From Ehretia macrophylla (lineage: Eukaryota > Streptophyta > Magnoliopsida > Boraginales > Ehretiaceae): 64,000 bases of DNA. The translations under genes were made by a program, and so were the position numbers. How positions within the stretch are numbered: position 1 is the first letter of the stretch; the number at the start of each line of letters is the position of its first letter. The stretch is taken from the NCBI GenBank assembly GCA_037974665.1, contig CM075766.1, forward strand, positions 46,675,569-46,739,568, read 5' to 3'. The notes beneath the pieces were generated by a model that worked only from the letters and a program-made list of their open reading frames with translations, was not told the origin of the DNA and did no database searches. Of the stretch, positions 49,052-62,039 are shown piece by piece.

Positions 49052-52000
49052 CGCCCCGATCCCTCACGAGACAGGAGGCTCTAGTAACCAAGCTATTCTT
49101 AACCCAATTCCAACCCAGTCGCAAAATTTTAGGGGAAAAACAGACAGAGTTTCCCCTGTACTGTGGACATTCTGAAAACCTGTAAACAATCAAATAAAAC
49201 CACGAAGCAAAAGGAACAATATCTGTATTGAAATTCAAACTTCAAGGCCATCCGAGCCTTAAGCAACACAAGACAATATAAATACACACAAGCATGCAAC
49301 AATAGTCCTAAAATATTTGTCTTCATTCGCTTATCATACCATTCTATGTTAGCAATAAAACATTCTTAGGAAGTTAAAACCAATCAAACAACTATAAGTT
49401 CACCCCAAGCATACAAGGAAACTGAAAACAGGAATTTATGTGATACCCCGAACTTGGCATGTATTCAATAGTATTTAAAGTTCATTTAAATTGCATTTTA
49501 TTGACCTTTCACCGTCTTTGACCAAACTAGTTGACTTTTCATCTACATTGACCAACTAGGACAAGGTGGAAATTTTTGAAATGTTTAATAAAAGGCAAAC
49601 TTGGGATTAGAAATAAAAAAATGCAATGTTAAGTTAGTCAAATTTAGGGTCAACTTTGGAAATAAATCTGAACCAATTGGGGAAGAGTTAGGTAGCAAAT
49701 TATATATGTTGGAAAGCTCTATGAGTCTAGTTTCTGAGGCTTCAAACCATTCGTGAATTGGAGTTTTCTAGAAGAAGTTATGGCCGTTTTCGTACGGTCG
49801 CGCATAGCTGTTTTGGTTTAGCGAGTTGATCGAAGCTTTGACCATTTATCATTTTTTATTTAAGTATGAAATACAAAACAAAAGAGCAAAATCAGGAAAT
49901 AAAGAAGGCCATGGCTGAAACCATGGAGGAAAAAGAAAAAAAAAATATTTCAACTTCAAACTTCAATTTCTTCGCGAGAGCTTGTGCGGGGTGGTTTTCG
50001 AGGCATCCAGCGTGGTTTTCCTTGCGTCTAGGATCGTCTAAGGTGAAGGTTTCATCGTTATTTTCGCATTTGAAAATGTTGAACATAAACTTTAATTTTT
50101 GTGATTTAACCGTAGGTTGTTATTTTGTCTGTTTCATTGCTTAAAGAATGTTCTCTAGCAATTGTAGAACGTGTATTTATAGCTTTTTAACATTTTCTGC
50201 GGTTGAATATCAAATTTTAAATATAAATTGTATAATGAATAGTAAATAGTGAATAGTAAACCCCTATTTCGATGAAGTTGCGCTGTTATGCTTTCTGTTG
50301 ATGTGAAAAGGTGCTAGGTATGCTAGAATGTCTAAATGCATGGTTTGTTTAGGTTGCATAATGGAAAAAATGAGAAAAACGCCTTGGTGAAAGTCGGGGT
50401 CGTTTAGGTCGAGTTTAGCGTTTTCTCGTTTTGCTTGATGGCATTGTTTCGGGAGGCCATGGAAGCACTTTTGGTGCGATTATGGCATTGGTTGGGTGTT
50501 TGGTTAGTATAGTTGTGTTCAGACGAGGAAATGGAGAAATCGGGAGTTTGCATGAGATCTAGGGTAAAGTAGGGGTTCGAGGTCTTTAGACTTGCCTTAT
50601 GGTGACCTAGGAGGATTGGTGAAGTCAGTTTCCAAAGCTCGTGGCTCGTTTGAAAGTAGTAGCATTTGAAAGTTGGGGTCATCTTTGGGATTTTGTGTGT
50701 TTTCATAGTATATTGTCTATAGAATACTTATAATGCCTATAGAATACTTGTTATTGCTTGATAATGTTAGTTGGTGTTATTCTTGTTGCTTGTTTGATTG
50801 TAAATGCTTGTTAATGATTATTACGCTTGTTAGAGTTGATTATTGATTGAAATGTTTAACAATTGTTGATAATGCTTGATATCTCGGTTATCTCCTCTAT
50901 CTGTGTTGTGCTATCGCTCGTTTATCGCCTTGTATCAAGTCTTGCATTGCATAGTGTCCAGCGCATGAGTGATGGGCCTCTCTGGGTAGCCTCGGGTTGC
51001 CAGTGTTGGTTGCTCTAGCTCCGTAGCTATTCCCTCTTCTCGCTTGAGTTGCCTCCCAGGGAGATTTGGGTCGTAGATTGATGGTTACTTCCGGGGTATT
51101 CCAAACTGGTGTTATAAGGTGGTTGCGCACTTATTGTCATCGTTGTCAACATCAAGGTCGAGATTGATGTATCGCTCGTGAAATGGCACATTGCTCGTAT
51201 GAGTGAACCATAGCCTTCAGAGTGTGGTATAGCTTTGAATGGTTGTGTTAATGCTTTCAGTAATTGCTTATTGTATTGATTGTTTGTCTTGATTGCTTAT
51301 TTATCAGTTATATTGCTTAACTGTCTTATTTGCATTGCACGACTTTCTTTCTCTCCAATTCGATATCTGTCTCGCCCTCACTGAGTATATGTGTTGTGTA
51401 TACTCACTCCTCACCACCACATTTTAGGAAATGTCATGTTAGCTGGAAAGTTCGTGATTTCGTGAAAGTTCGTGCCTGAAGAGTTGTCTTGCGTGCCTAT
51501 GTGGCTTGAGTGTCGAAGTTGTAAAGATATATGCTTTCATATGTTGTATGTATTTATTGTTAAAAGAAATGTAATCAAAAATAGCTAAATAGTTGAGGTA
51601 AATCGATAAGCTAGTTATGTAATCAGTTAGCATAGATTAACTTCAATGCATGTTTGTAATGTCCAAACGAAAAGAGCTAGAATGGCAAGATAGTTTATTT
51701 TATGCAGTAGCCTAGTGTGGTTTAATTGTCAAGTATGAATGTACTTGTCAAAAATGAAAAGAGATAGGTTAGCTTTTAAATTGGAAATGTATGTATACTT
51801 GTTGAGTTTAATTGTTGAGAATCGAGGCTCAGATGACCTTGAGGTAGTTTGTATGGTTGGACACGGTGTTGGTCCACTTATATGCTGTCGCAGGTTTTAT
51901 ATTTCGCCTAGAAACAGGGGAGACTCTGTCTGTTTTCCCTGAAAAGTATGCCGGGGTTTGGTTTGGGTTGTTATTAGATCGATTGATAGAACTCCCGGTC

Positions 52001-54192
52001 TCGAGAGGGATCGGGGTGTTACAATTTAAGTTATTACAGGCCAAAGTTTCAAATCTACGACTACAACCTTCTAACTTGATCTTAAAGTTACATATCATAG
52101 CATAACCATAGCACCTAGGTTACAACATAGAACATAAGATAAACAAATGAGTCTCCCACATAGCAGCAAGAACAAAAACCACCTCAAGCTATCAGGCATA
52201 GCAACTAAGGTAAAGGATCAGTCTGAGCCTCCTCCTCCTCCTCTACTAACACCTCAACTAGCTGGGGATCACCCTCAGCACATCCTGAAACATATATCGA
52301 GGTATGAGCAACCACTGTTGCCCAGTGAGGGATATAGTCTCCCAGGGCGTGCAATGCAACAAGTAAAGCAATCGGACAAATAAAGCAGTTAATCATTCAG
52401 AAATAACAAATTCTAGTAACCACACAATAAAAAGATATACTTCACTTAACCCCATACTCCATATCTTCAATCCACGAACACGATCCACGAACCACGATCA
52501 CGATCACGATAACGATAAGCCGGCATAATCCCAAACACTCCAGTGGGTGTACTCCGGATGTACCTCGATAAGCCTACGACCCAACACCCTCTGGCAATTT
52601 TCAAACCAGGCAAGTGAGGGAATAGAGCATAGAGTTTGAATATTTACTAGCAAGCCCTCTGCCGCCCAGCCAATATTCAACACATCCGCCCCTGACACTA
52701 TGGTTGCGCAACCACTATGCAATGCACTTTACAATGGCAAGTTAATATCAATAAGATAAGCAATAACACGTAGGAGGATCAACAAAGTAGGTTGACCTCA
52801 ATGCAGTTAGAATAGAAGCAGTTTATATAAGCAATAAGCAGTTTTACAAAGGGGCATATACAAGATGTAATTAGAATTAAATCAAAAGTTCCAAACCAAC
52901 TTGAAACCACATTTAAACATTCAAGAAGTCATGCCAAGGTCTTAGAAGCACGAGACAACCGAAATTACACCTAAACCCCTTTGTTATTCAAGCTATTTCT
53001 CTTTCAAACCAAAGTTAATGATTCCAAATCAAAGGGAAACTCTACCAACCTCCTAACTAACACTCAAGGAACCCTTTCAACCCTTTAACATATTCAAATG
53101 CCCGTAATAATCCCGAAAACCCCAAATTCCCTCTTCTAGCTTTTAACTACACATGTCTTATTCGGGCTTCAAATAGGGGCTAGCAAAGCTTCTATAGCAC
53201 CTAGGTAGACTAGGAATACTAAAAGTAAAGCCTGAATCCACCCGGATTCGCATTAACCCCGAAACCCCTTTGTTAAAGTCACCTAATTCATGTTTTATGC
53301 GATTTTAGAGCAATTCAAGTGTACGGGACTATTAGACTATCTTCATTAGCACCTAAAGCATCTATTAGGAGTATTGAATCAAGCTAAAATGTGCAATTAC
53401 ACAAAACCCTAGAAAAATATCACTATTCACCTCATAAATCAAACTAACGATTCTAACTATTTAAAAAGCGAAACAATGGGTCAAATATGTTCTCTAGTAC
53501 TCATATACAAGGTATAATAGCATAGATAATCAATACATTAGCATTTGATCACATTTTCAACAAATCAAGAAAATAGCAACTATTTTAAAATGCGAAAATA
53601 AGCCATGAAATCCCTCACCAAAGCATGTAGGAACACCTAGGAGGCTTGCACACACCCTAATCTACTTGCTCAAGCTTTGGAGAGGCTTGGTTTGAAGAGT
53701 TGACTGACCATATTCTTTCCTCTTCCTCCTTAGCTGTTGCCGGCTTTTCTGCTTCTGTTTTCAGCTTTTTATTTTTTTTTCTTTTGCATTTTATGAGCTT
53801 ATAAGACTATATATTGACTAAGCTTAGGTGGGGTCTTGTTTGGGTACTTAAGTGGTCCAATAAAATGCACTTAGTTAGCTTAAAACGAGCCTACGTAGTA
53901 GAGTGTATGCTAATTAATTAAAACACTAAGTTATGTTACGTAACACTATTCATCTAACTACTAAAATCATTTTCTAAACAAGCTTTCCTATCGCTTCTAG
54001 CTCAATTGCACATTTTTTCCACTCCTCTAACAATTAATATGATTTAACAAAAATGCTAATTTACTAATAGAATGCAGTTTGAAAACGGAGTGAATAGTAG
54101 CTAAAGAAGACAATTAATAAAGCACAGAAGGAAATGCGCAAACAAGGGATGCAACAGTAAGTTAATGCAAGACAAAAAGTTCGGGCGTCACA
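49052..54192 (-). repeat. 5' LTR of element B, split by a nested solo LTR
   Basis: Without the solo LTR and its duplicated target the LTR is about 2.55 kb, matching the left LTR. The halves join at the ATTTA target. Confidence 0.88.
49434..52028 (+). mobile_element. Solo LTR, family I, nested in element B, target duplication ATTTA
   Basis: The LTR is 49439-52023 (2585 bases), TGTGATACCCCG to GGGGTGTTACA, flanked by ATTTA at 49434-49438 and 52024-52028. The empty site can be read in the other LTR of element B near 45724 (AAATTTAAGTTATTACAGG), which confirms the insertion. It is the youngest layer of this three-level nest. Confidence 0.95.
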
Positions 54193-54920
54193 GAAATGGT
54201 TAGCAGTAGACAAGGTGTACCCTCAGCAAGTCTTTGATCGTTACGCGATACTTGGTGACGACGTTGTCAAAGCCGACGAGCGCGTAGCCGCTGTCTACCT
54301 GGAGACCCTTTCCCTCTATGACATTCCTATTTCGAAACATAAGTCATTAGTGTCAAATAGGTGGCATCAATAGGCATAGTATTAGTACTTTCCCACGTCG
54401 ACAGTCTCCTAGCATTTCTATGTTGCTGAAGATGTTCCAAAAATGTTCTATGCCTTTTTGGTTTATGGCTAGGGTGTGGTAGGCCGTTGAATTTGTACCT
54501 CAAGGGTTCTTTACTTTAGTGGACTATCTCCGCAAGGAGATAGCGCCTGATGAGCTCAAGTTATTCACTGACGAAGTAGTAGTTGGGGATTCAATGCGAG
54601 ATTTCTTAGAGTGGACTGCCCTGAGGTCATGGGTCTGAAAATGGCTCGCATACTTGAGATGATATCACCTGTCAGTATGGTCGCCTGAGGTGTCCATCCA
54701 AGATTTCTTTAACGCTCCGGTTGAGAACCGTCATTAGAAGTCTAAGATGACTGATCCAACATTAATTCGTTTCGGGCTTTTATGGCGTGTTTATGATCGT
54801 TTAGCGGAATGGGGTCTTGACTACAAAGTTCCTATCCTTGAGTCATCACCCGTGTCTGGCAACAAATATGTGGTGATGCGTGGAGTCACTGGAAAGGACT
54901 GCACATTATTAGTATTTTAG
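54193..54920 (+). pseudogene. Endogenous mitovirus RdRp fossil, right part
   Basis: Immediately after element B the translation reads YAILGDDVVKADERVAAVYL, containing the polymerase GDD motif in its mitovirus setting, followed by PISKHKS and a C-terminal region recognisable to about 54900. It is broken, with several breaks, and belongs with the left part at 44440-45336. Confidence 0.85.
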
Positions 54921-57900
54921 GTTGACCAACCCAATGCTAGGAAAGGGGTGATCATTCTTTGACCTTCGGAGGGTCTGCCCTCTTCGTCCATCGGCCGTAA
55001 GAATGACGATATCTCCGGTTGCTAATTCCACTTGGGCTTCCAACGTTGGAATTAGAAGACCGGTGCCTATGATTCTGAGTACCGTTAGGTGCGAAAGGGA
55101 TCTGGGCATTGCTAGGAGATAAGAAACAAAGGTCAAACTTTGTTTACATAGCGTAGATTATCCCCGAAAACAACATTCGACTCGCATGTGAAAAGAATAT
55201 AGCTGATGTTGCATGATTGGAGGGAGCTTCTTAGCGCTTAAGCTATATGCATAACTTCCCCATACGCTACGACCTTTCTTCTCTTATGCAATTTCTAGTT
55301 AAATGGAAAGATCACTCCTAAAAGAAATATGTATCGTATATACCACTACCACCAAAAGGGGGAAGGTAAAGAAACTTCTTGCTACTTAAAATCTCCAGAC
55401 TTTTCTAACTAAAAAAATGTAAAATAACATTGGCTTTTTCCTCCGACTAGAAAAGGATCTGGTTCACAACAGATTCAAGATCTTCAAATGTGGCTTTGGC
55501 TTCAGCTATCTCATTCGTTCTTTTTTTTTTCTTTTGATAGGTAAGTAGCCTTTTCCGGGTTAGTTGAAAGACCAAGAATGGCCTCTTTGAAAGAAGATGA
55601 CAAACATGCTGGGAAGGAAAATGAAGGAGATGAGCCCTAAGTTGGTACAACAAAAGGTACTAGTATGGGCGCAATATGCGATTGGAAGCTTTTCTTTGGC
55701 AGGTTTCATGATTTGCTAATCCAATCTTGTAAGTTGGCTTATCTTAGGCCACTGACTGAGATGATGGCTTGAAACCGGGGTAGAAATAAGACCAATCTTC
55801 AAACCTCTCCCTATCGGTCGAGCATCTTCAAACCACTGTTATTTAATTTATTTTATGTGCTGATAGGGAAGCCTTTTCTTTTGATGACATAAACCTAAAA
55901 ACATCCTCTTACTGGGCAGGTAGTAGCATTAGAGTACTAAGAGCCCTCTGGTTGCATTGAAAAAATATGAGCTTTTTTCCCCCTAACTACGGTGGTTCAA
56001 AAGATGCCACATCCACCTCAAGACCCTCACCTTATTCAACAGCTTACGCCACGCGATTTGTTGCTTCCAAGGGTTGAAGATTTCATCAAGAAAAGAAAAA
56101 AACCGCATTGAGTGGGGCCTGCTCTAAAATAGCCCTTACAGAGCTTCTCTATCAAGAGCTGTTAGTTGGTGGTTGAGGAGTAATAGGTTCCACATAAGCT
56201 ACATTTCGCGGGGGAGGCACCTATCCAGTACTTCCAAACTCGTCTTTCATCTACAGACATTGGGTTGCTAAAGCCAATAGTTCGGTGCCCGGGCAACAGC
56301 CACTCATCTTTGCTTGCAACTTCGGCTGAAGCGTATGCTTTCAGTTCAATTCCATTCTTTGGTTCTCCGGTTGATTGCCCAGCCAGCATCACACCTTAAA
56401 ATGCTTTGGAACGATTGTTTCACTTACTTCTCACGGACATTGGACCTTCTTCAAATGGCCTTTGAACTTTAGCAAATAGTCTATTGGATAGAACGAGGAG
56501 CTATTTGCTAATCGAGGGCTTCACTTCCTTGCTCTGGTTCAAGACTAGCTAGGCATCCTCCTCAATATCATTACGATGCTAGCTTGAATAGTCTCAGAGC
56601 TTGGCTACGATTGCCTCAAAGGAATGCAGAGCTGTCTTATTGTAGCGAGCACTCCCCTTATGAACCTTAAACCAGAGGACATAAAGAAAGCAAATGGAGA
56701 AGGAAGAGAAGGGACTAATAGATGTTATCCTACTAGCAGTGACTAGAAGGAAGGGAGCTAAGTCACTAACTAGAGGAAGGGCCTATGATTTTCGGGTCGT
56801 GTTAACCTATAAAGAACTTTTATAATAGCTTACACTCCTCAGAAATTAGTGAAAGACTGGCCTACGACCCCTAACAGAAAAAAAAGGTCTCTCCTTAAAG
56901 AAATTTCAGATAAGTCTTTGGGCGTACTTTGATGAGGGATGACAACTCCTTCTTTCTACTCTATAGAAGTGCCAATAGCCAATAAAATCAAATATTGCAA
57001 TTTAAATAGAGGGATTCTTAGTCTAGTCTAGCACATAGTTTCAAAGAATTAAATTAAGAGAATTAGCGATCTATGTCTGACGAACGTCAACCACCTCTTT
57101 AAGGTCTTCAGTACTTTGGGGGCGCGAAGCCACTTTTATCTCCTCTTAGCGAGTCTGGTACCCACTCCTCTTATTGGCTAGGGATGTACACAGCAGTCGA
57201 AGCAACGTATAATAAGCCTCGATCGCGATATGACCCGGATAGATTGAATCAAGTAATGGCATCCACTGAGAGCTTACCATAACTGGCATGACATTTAAAG
57301 AAGGCTACGTCTAGACTTAAAGAAACACTTAGTCTTCCAGTCTAGGTATATTATCTAAGCGACTCTCCTAGTGCTTAGTGGGCCAAGTGTATTTTCTTTT
57401 AGTTAATCTACCCATTTTACGGCCGGTTTCTTATTATCCTTTGCTTGTAGCGATTGAATCTTGTTTCTGATACAACACCATTGATTGGTCTATTAGCAAA
57501 GGAAACCCAGGAATTAAAGATTTTGTTCTGTCCTCTGGACATTTATTATGCTATCACTACTGCTTATCAAATTAAATTGCATCAAAGCTCTCGTTCGAAC
57601 TTCATCTATGAGAATTCTAAACAAGAACTCGAGACTTGAAATGAATCCAAGTGGAGGTTGCATAAGGAATAGCATGGAAAAGACAGCATGGAAAGACAAA
57701 GACAGGATTTCTTAGAAGTTAGAAGTTTCAGTTCAAGTCCCTGGTTCAAGAATAAGCAAGAGGATAGTAAACAAACAAGCTATCAAGTAGTTAGACATCT
57801 AACCCAAAAGCAGGGAAAGTAACCAAAAGTATCGGCTTGGTAATAGATTGATTGGATTGAGGTAAAATCTCTTTTGTCCCTCCGGCTGCTCTACTTGATT

Positions 57901-58445
57901 TAAGGAATTAGTCGGAGGTGAGTAGTAGGCCCATGCTTCTTGTGTTGAAGTAAGTACACCGGTGACGTATTATAAGATCTATGGTCTTCTTCCTTCTTTC
58001 CTAAAAAGAAAGTGAGTAAAAACCCCAACAATAACTAAGAGAAATTGAATAAGAGCTCAAAAATAAGGTAAGATAGATTTTCTCGTAGTAGTTGTAAGCC
58101 TTTCCCTTGCTGCAGTGAATGGCATATAAGTAACCTTAGCTATTGAATCAGCTCTTAGGGTGGTCCTTATGCTTAACACAAGGAGTTTGGACATTCATAC
58201 TCCTTGCCAAACATTTTTTGGAAAGAAAGGATTGAGATAGGGGATAAAGGGATTTGGCTCTGCAGATGAATTGAAGAAGAAGGATCGCATTTTCTCCTTC
58301 TATCAATGGTGGTATTGTATAAAAGATCACAACTGTATTTAGGTATGAAAAAGTGATATGATCTTAACTAGAAATTGCTTAATAGAAGAGTTCGCCGAAG
58401 GTTGGAAGGAAGCAGCACGTCGGGTTCACCAAGTTCTACCACTAA
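54921..58445. other. Mitochondrial-type spacer up to the chromovirus
   Basis: No gene that I can name. Short frames at 54909-55136 and 56162-56392 (minus) and 57454-57639 (plus) are unrecognised. One copy of the dispersed repeat is at 55797-55834. Confidence 0.45.
55797..55834 (+). repeat. Dispersed mitochondrial repeat, copy 9
   Basis: CTTCAAACCTCTCCCTATCGG followed by TCGAGCATCTTCAAACC. This is the clearest copy of the ATCTTCAAACC form. Confidence 0.8.
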
Positions 58446-61400
58446 TGTCACGCCCCAACCCAGCCTATAAAGGTTAGACTAGGGTATGATCTAAACATTC
58501 AAGTCATATCTCGTACTTAATCATTCATGAAAGTTTAACACTTAACGTTTTAGCCTAAACTCCATAATTTTTCAAAAAACCGGCAGCATAACGGCTGTAA
58601 TTGGGCTCTTTGGTTTGACCTGATTCCCTAAACGCCTCAAATTCTCCAATCTCAATTTTATTTCCAACTAAGATTACTATTTACCATCAATTGAAACGTC
58701 TACTAGTTATCACGATGTCTCGTTTGATTAATAACCTAGCATGATACTGTGTCTCGTTTGTATGTTAATCCTCGTTACAAAAGTACCTTTTGATCTTAGC
58801 TTAACAATGGGTACCTACTTAAGATTGGATAGGTTCATTTTACGTAGTCCTTACCTGATACATCATAATCCTATGATAGATACTAACCAGTAACGATAGC
58901 AAAACGACCATAGTAGTGTCTGTCTAGTTATTATCAGTACAAGCCAAAATTAGACCCCAAATTACAACGGGGGTCTTTTACATTATAAACATCAAGCAAC
59001 ATGAAAAGAAATAGTCTTCAAGCAGCATAGTGTTCACAATGGCCATAATGAAGCAAAGCACATAGGACAGGCAATCATTCCAAGGAATCATCGTTAGGCA
59101 CGTCGTCCTCGGGTACTTGTTCTTGATCTTCTTCACCTGAGATGATAAAAAAGGGTGAGTCCTTATGAACTCAGCAAGGGGGAAAGAGAAATAGGTTTTG
59201 AAACACATTTTCCGGTTCAATTTATGAAAACCCTTTTGCAAGCATGAATATATCACAAATAAGTACACAACAATAATATAAAAGTTAAGGAACACAATTA
59301 CCCGTCTTTCCTCCCCGAGGTCCTATAGGAACCAAGCGAGAGTACTTATACACATAGTGAAAAGGATACAGTGAGCTTTTGCTTTTAGTTCATTTCCAGT
59401 ATCAGTTGTTGCGGCCAACTTCAAATCATCCCCTTATCACGCCAAATGGGTGTACTCTGGATGTACCCCAAAATCCTACGACCCAACTCTCAGAGGAAGT
59501 CTAGCCCCCAAGCGAGACAGGGAATTGGACAATGGTAGTCACGGTTACACCGGCAAGCCTGATGCCGCCCGGCATGCGTGAACACTACCATGCCAGAATG
59601 AAAGGTTGCAACCTTGTATGCAATGCACATTTATGACATTTAATATATCACATTTGGAGGTCAACAAAGTAGGTTACCTCCGAACAGTCATAAGATTGCA
59701 CATTGACAAGTAAACAAGCGAGGCACGATATGACAGGAAATTTCACTTAAAAGCACATGGAGTTATATGAGTATTAAACGGGCAGCCAAGTAATGCATGT
59801 AAGTCAAGTCATATAACTCACTTCGAAGTTCACGTAATCAAATAACAAGATTATTCAACATGCAACGACATCTATGTGGGTCCGGGAGCATGAAAAGTTT
59901 ACTTATCAACATGTAATCATCGAAAGCATATTTAGGGCTACAAGGGCAACTACAGGCAGCCTACTAAACACATAATCAAACACAATATCCAAATGATCAA
60001 CACTTAGCAAGTTTACCTAGTTACTAGGGTTTCAATTCGTGCCTATCCGTGCGATTAAGCCCCAAGTCATCTCGTAATTAAACTCAAGCCACGCATTGAT
60101 TAGTTCATACACCCTCAAGCATTCAAAACAGTCCACACAACATCCAAATGCCACAATCTCAAGCATTTAACACAACAATAGAAGCTACAATAATTTTCTA
60201 AGCATATCACTAAGTGAAACCCTCACTGCAATGGACTGTTTTCTCACAATCATTAAGACAAGAAAATAATCTCCAATTCCAGTGAATAAGGTGTCAAATT
60301 AAATCTTAAGCAGTGAATCAAATTGAGAAACAAACCTCGCATCATTTGGAGTTCGAGTTCAATAGTTATAGCCAAAACAGTGAGACTGCACAAAACTGTC
60401 CAGATTTGCACACATTTCAATACTTGTTGTTTTTTAGGTACTTAGGGTCAGATTTAGCCTTAGTCCATTTCTGAAAAAAATGTCCAGAACTGAAAAATGT
60501 AGCAGCACACCAAATTTCATGCATTTTTGATGTCATTTATTAAGTCAAAACTGGTTCGTTCTACAAGGTCAGTAAATCTGCCAACACCTGCTTCATTTTT
60601 CCAGATTTTTTCATATTTGGACACATTTCAATGATTTGACAGTTTGAGGACCGTAGAGTCAAAATTATCTTTGGCCTATTTCTGGGAATAATGTTCAGAA
60701 CTGGCAAAACTAGTGACCAACCAATTTTTGCTAATTTTCAACATCATTTTCCTAGCCAAAATCACCTCGCACCAACAAGACAGAAAGCTATCGCATGCAC
60801 GATTTCATCTATCATCACATTCTAGCCGAAAATCTTGCCATGCATGGTTATAAAAGCTTATGAACACACATATATCTCAAGTACAGAAGTAAAGATAGAC
60901 ATTTAAGAGCATGCATGTGGTTTTTTTGAAAGATTTTCAAGAAGTTTTAGCCCTCACCTTAGCAAAACAACAAGAAGATGCACAAGACTCTTGGTGACGC
61001 AGAAAGTTGACTCTTTTCCTTGCTTAGCCGAGACACCACTCGATTTTTCTCTAGTTTCCTAGCTTAGTAACTAAGTTCTTAGTAGGTGCATGTGGTTAGA
61101 ACAAGAATAAAAGAAATGGAAGCTAGCAAACTCACCTAAGCCGAAATGGAGATTCAAAGAGCTTGCATGTGTATTTCTTGCAACCTAGCTTGCTTAGTTG
61201 AGCTCCCTAGCTTCTTGCTTGCCTTGATGAACCATGGAGTGATGAAGATGAGCTATGGAGTCTACAAAATTCAGCTAGGGCCAAGATAGAGAGAGAAGAA
61301 TGAAAGGGAGCGAGAAGAATGAAAGGAATTGAGAGAAATGAAGAAAAAAATGAAAGCTTTTGCAAATGTTGAAGCATGTGTTGGCCTTAGGCATACAAAT

Positions 61401-62039
61401 TTCAGATTTGTGTCTTCAAGAAGCATGATTTTTGAAGTGTCTAGCATGGGCAAGGAGCTTTGTGTCGACAATTAAAGCTTTGAGGAGGGTTTGAGCTAAT
61501 TTTTTATTGCTTTGTGTCATTACATTGTCATAGAATGTTTGGGGAATAATTTGAATTATGCAAAGCAATCACAAGGCACACAAGGTGGTCGGCCAAGGCT
61601 TGAAAAATCTGAATCTTTGTCATCTTTTGAGCATTATTTAATTGTGTGTTTGGAAAGTGCAAAAGAATAAGGAATAAAGAATGAGAATGTCTAGCTTTTG
61701 GTGCAATTTCGTCTTCTAGTGGGTTGAATTAGTAATTTAACATTAGTTAGTGGGATTTGTAGGATTAATTAATGACCTAGTGCTTCGTGTAAGATGCTTT
61801 CTTGATTAACATGTGGGCACGCTTTCCTACGTGTAGGGCGCGCACTACGGGACAAGACATGAACTACGAGACGAATGCACATTTCCCAAGTAAATGCACG
61901 CAATCCTAAATGAATGCACGTAATTCAATGCAAGGCACACAAAACGAAACACAATTCTTAAATCTAGGTCAAAGCATGCAAATCTAGGTTAGGGTGCACG
62001 AAACAAAGTATCGCATGCAAATCGAGATCGGGCCTCACA
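58446..62039 (-). repeat. 3' LTR of the chromovirus
   Basis: 3594 bases, TGTCACGCCCC to GGCCTCACA on the plus strand. The inner edge abuts the polypurine tract. Its partner LTR lies beyond the right edge. Confidence 0.85.

Larger units (their letters stand above)
45332..54197 (-). mobile_element. Older non-autonomous LTR element (element B) inside the mitovirus fossil
   Basis: This is the same family and orientation as element A. The left LTR is 45337-47895 (2559 bases), the internal region about 1.1 kb, and the right LTR 49052-54192, which is lengthened by a nested solo LTR. The flanks are GATAT and GAAAT, a target duplication with one difference. In a sampled stretch of about 240 bases the LTRs differ by about 6-7%, largely C/T and G/A changes, so B is clearly older than A. 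There is no gag or pol. Apart from the nested insertion and a mosaic junction near 48982-49052, the outline of the element is recognisable as whole. Confidence 0.9.
9626..58445. other. Large nuclear insertion of plant mitochondrial DNA (NUMT), interrupted by transposons
   Basis: The base sequence between the transposons carries plant mitochondrial genes in mitochondrial order (rps19 with the rps3 start, trnI-CAU, nad3-rps12, nad1 exon 1) and a mitovirus-like RdRp relic, a common passenger of plant mitochondrial genomes. The genes are decayed, with several premature stops in rps19, nad3 and rps12. Solo LTRs and whole LTR elements with 5-bp target duplications sit inside it, which is expected of nuclear DNA. 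Without insertions the tract is about 28.5 kb. The left edge near 9626 is a guess to within about 20 bases. The right edge is where the chromovirus starts, so the tract may continue beyond it. The alternative, a mitochondrial chromosome that took up nuclear elements, fits the decay less well. Confidence 0.75.

Noticed and set aside
58730-61900. Short frames inside the 3.6-kb chromovirus LTR
   Set aside because: These lie in a non-coding LTR and show no motif.
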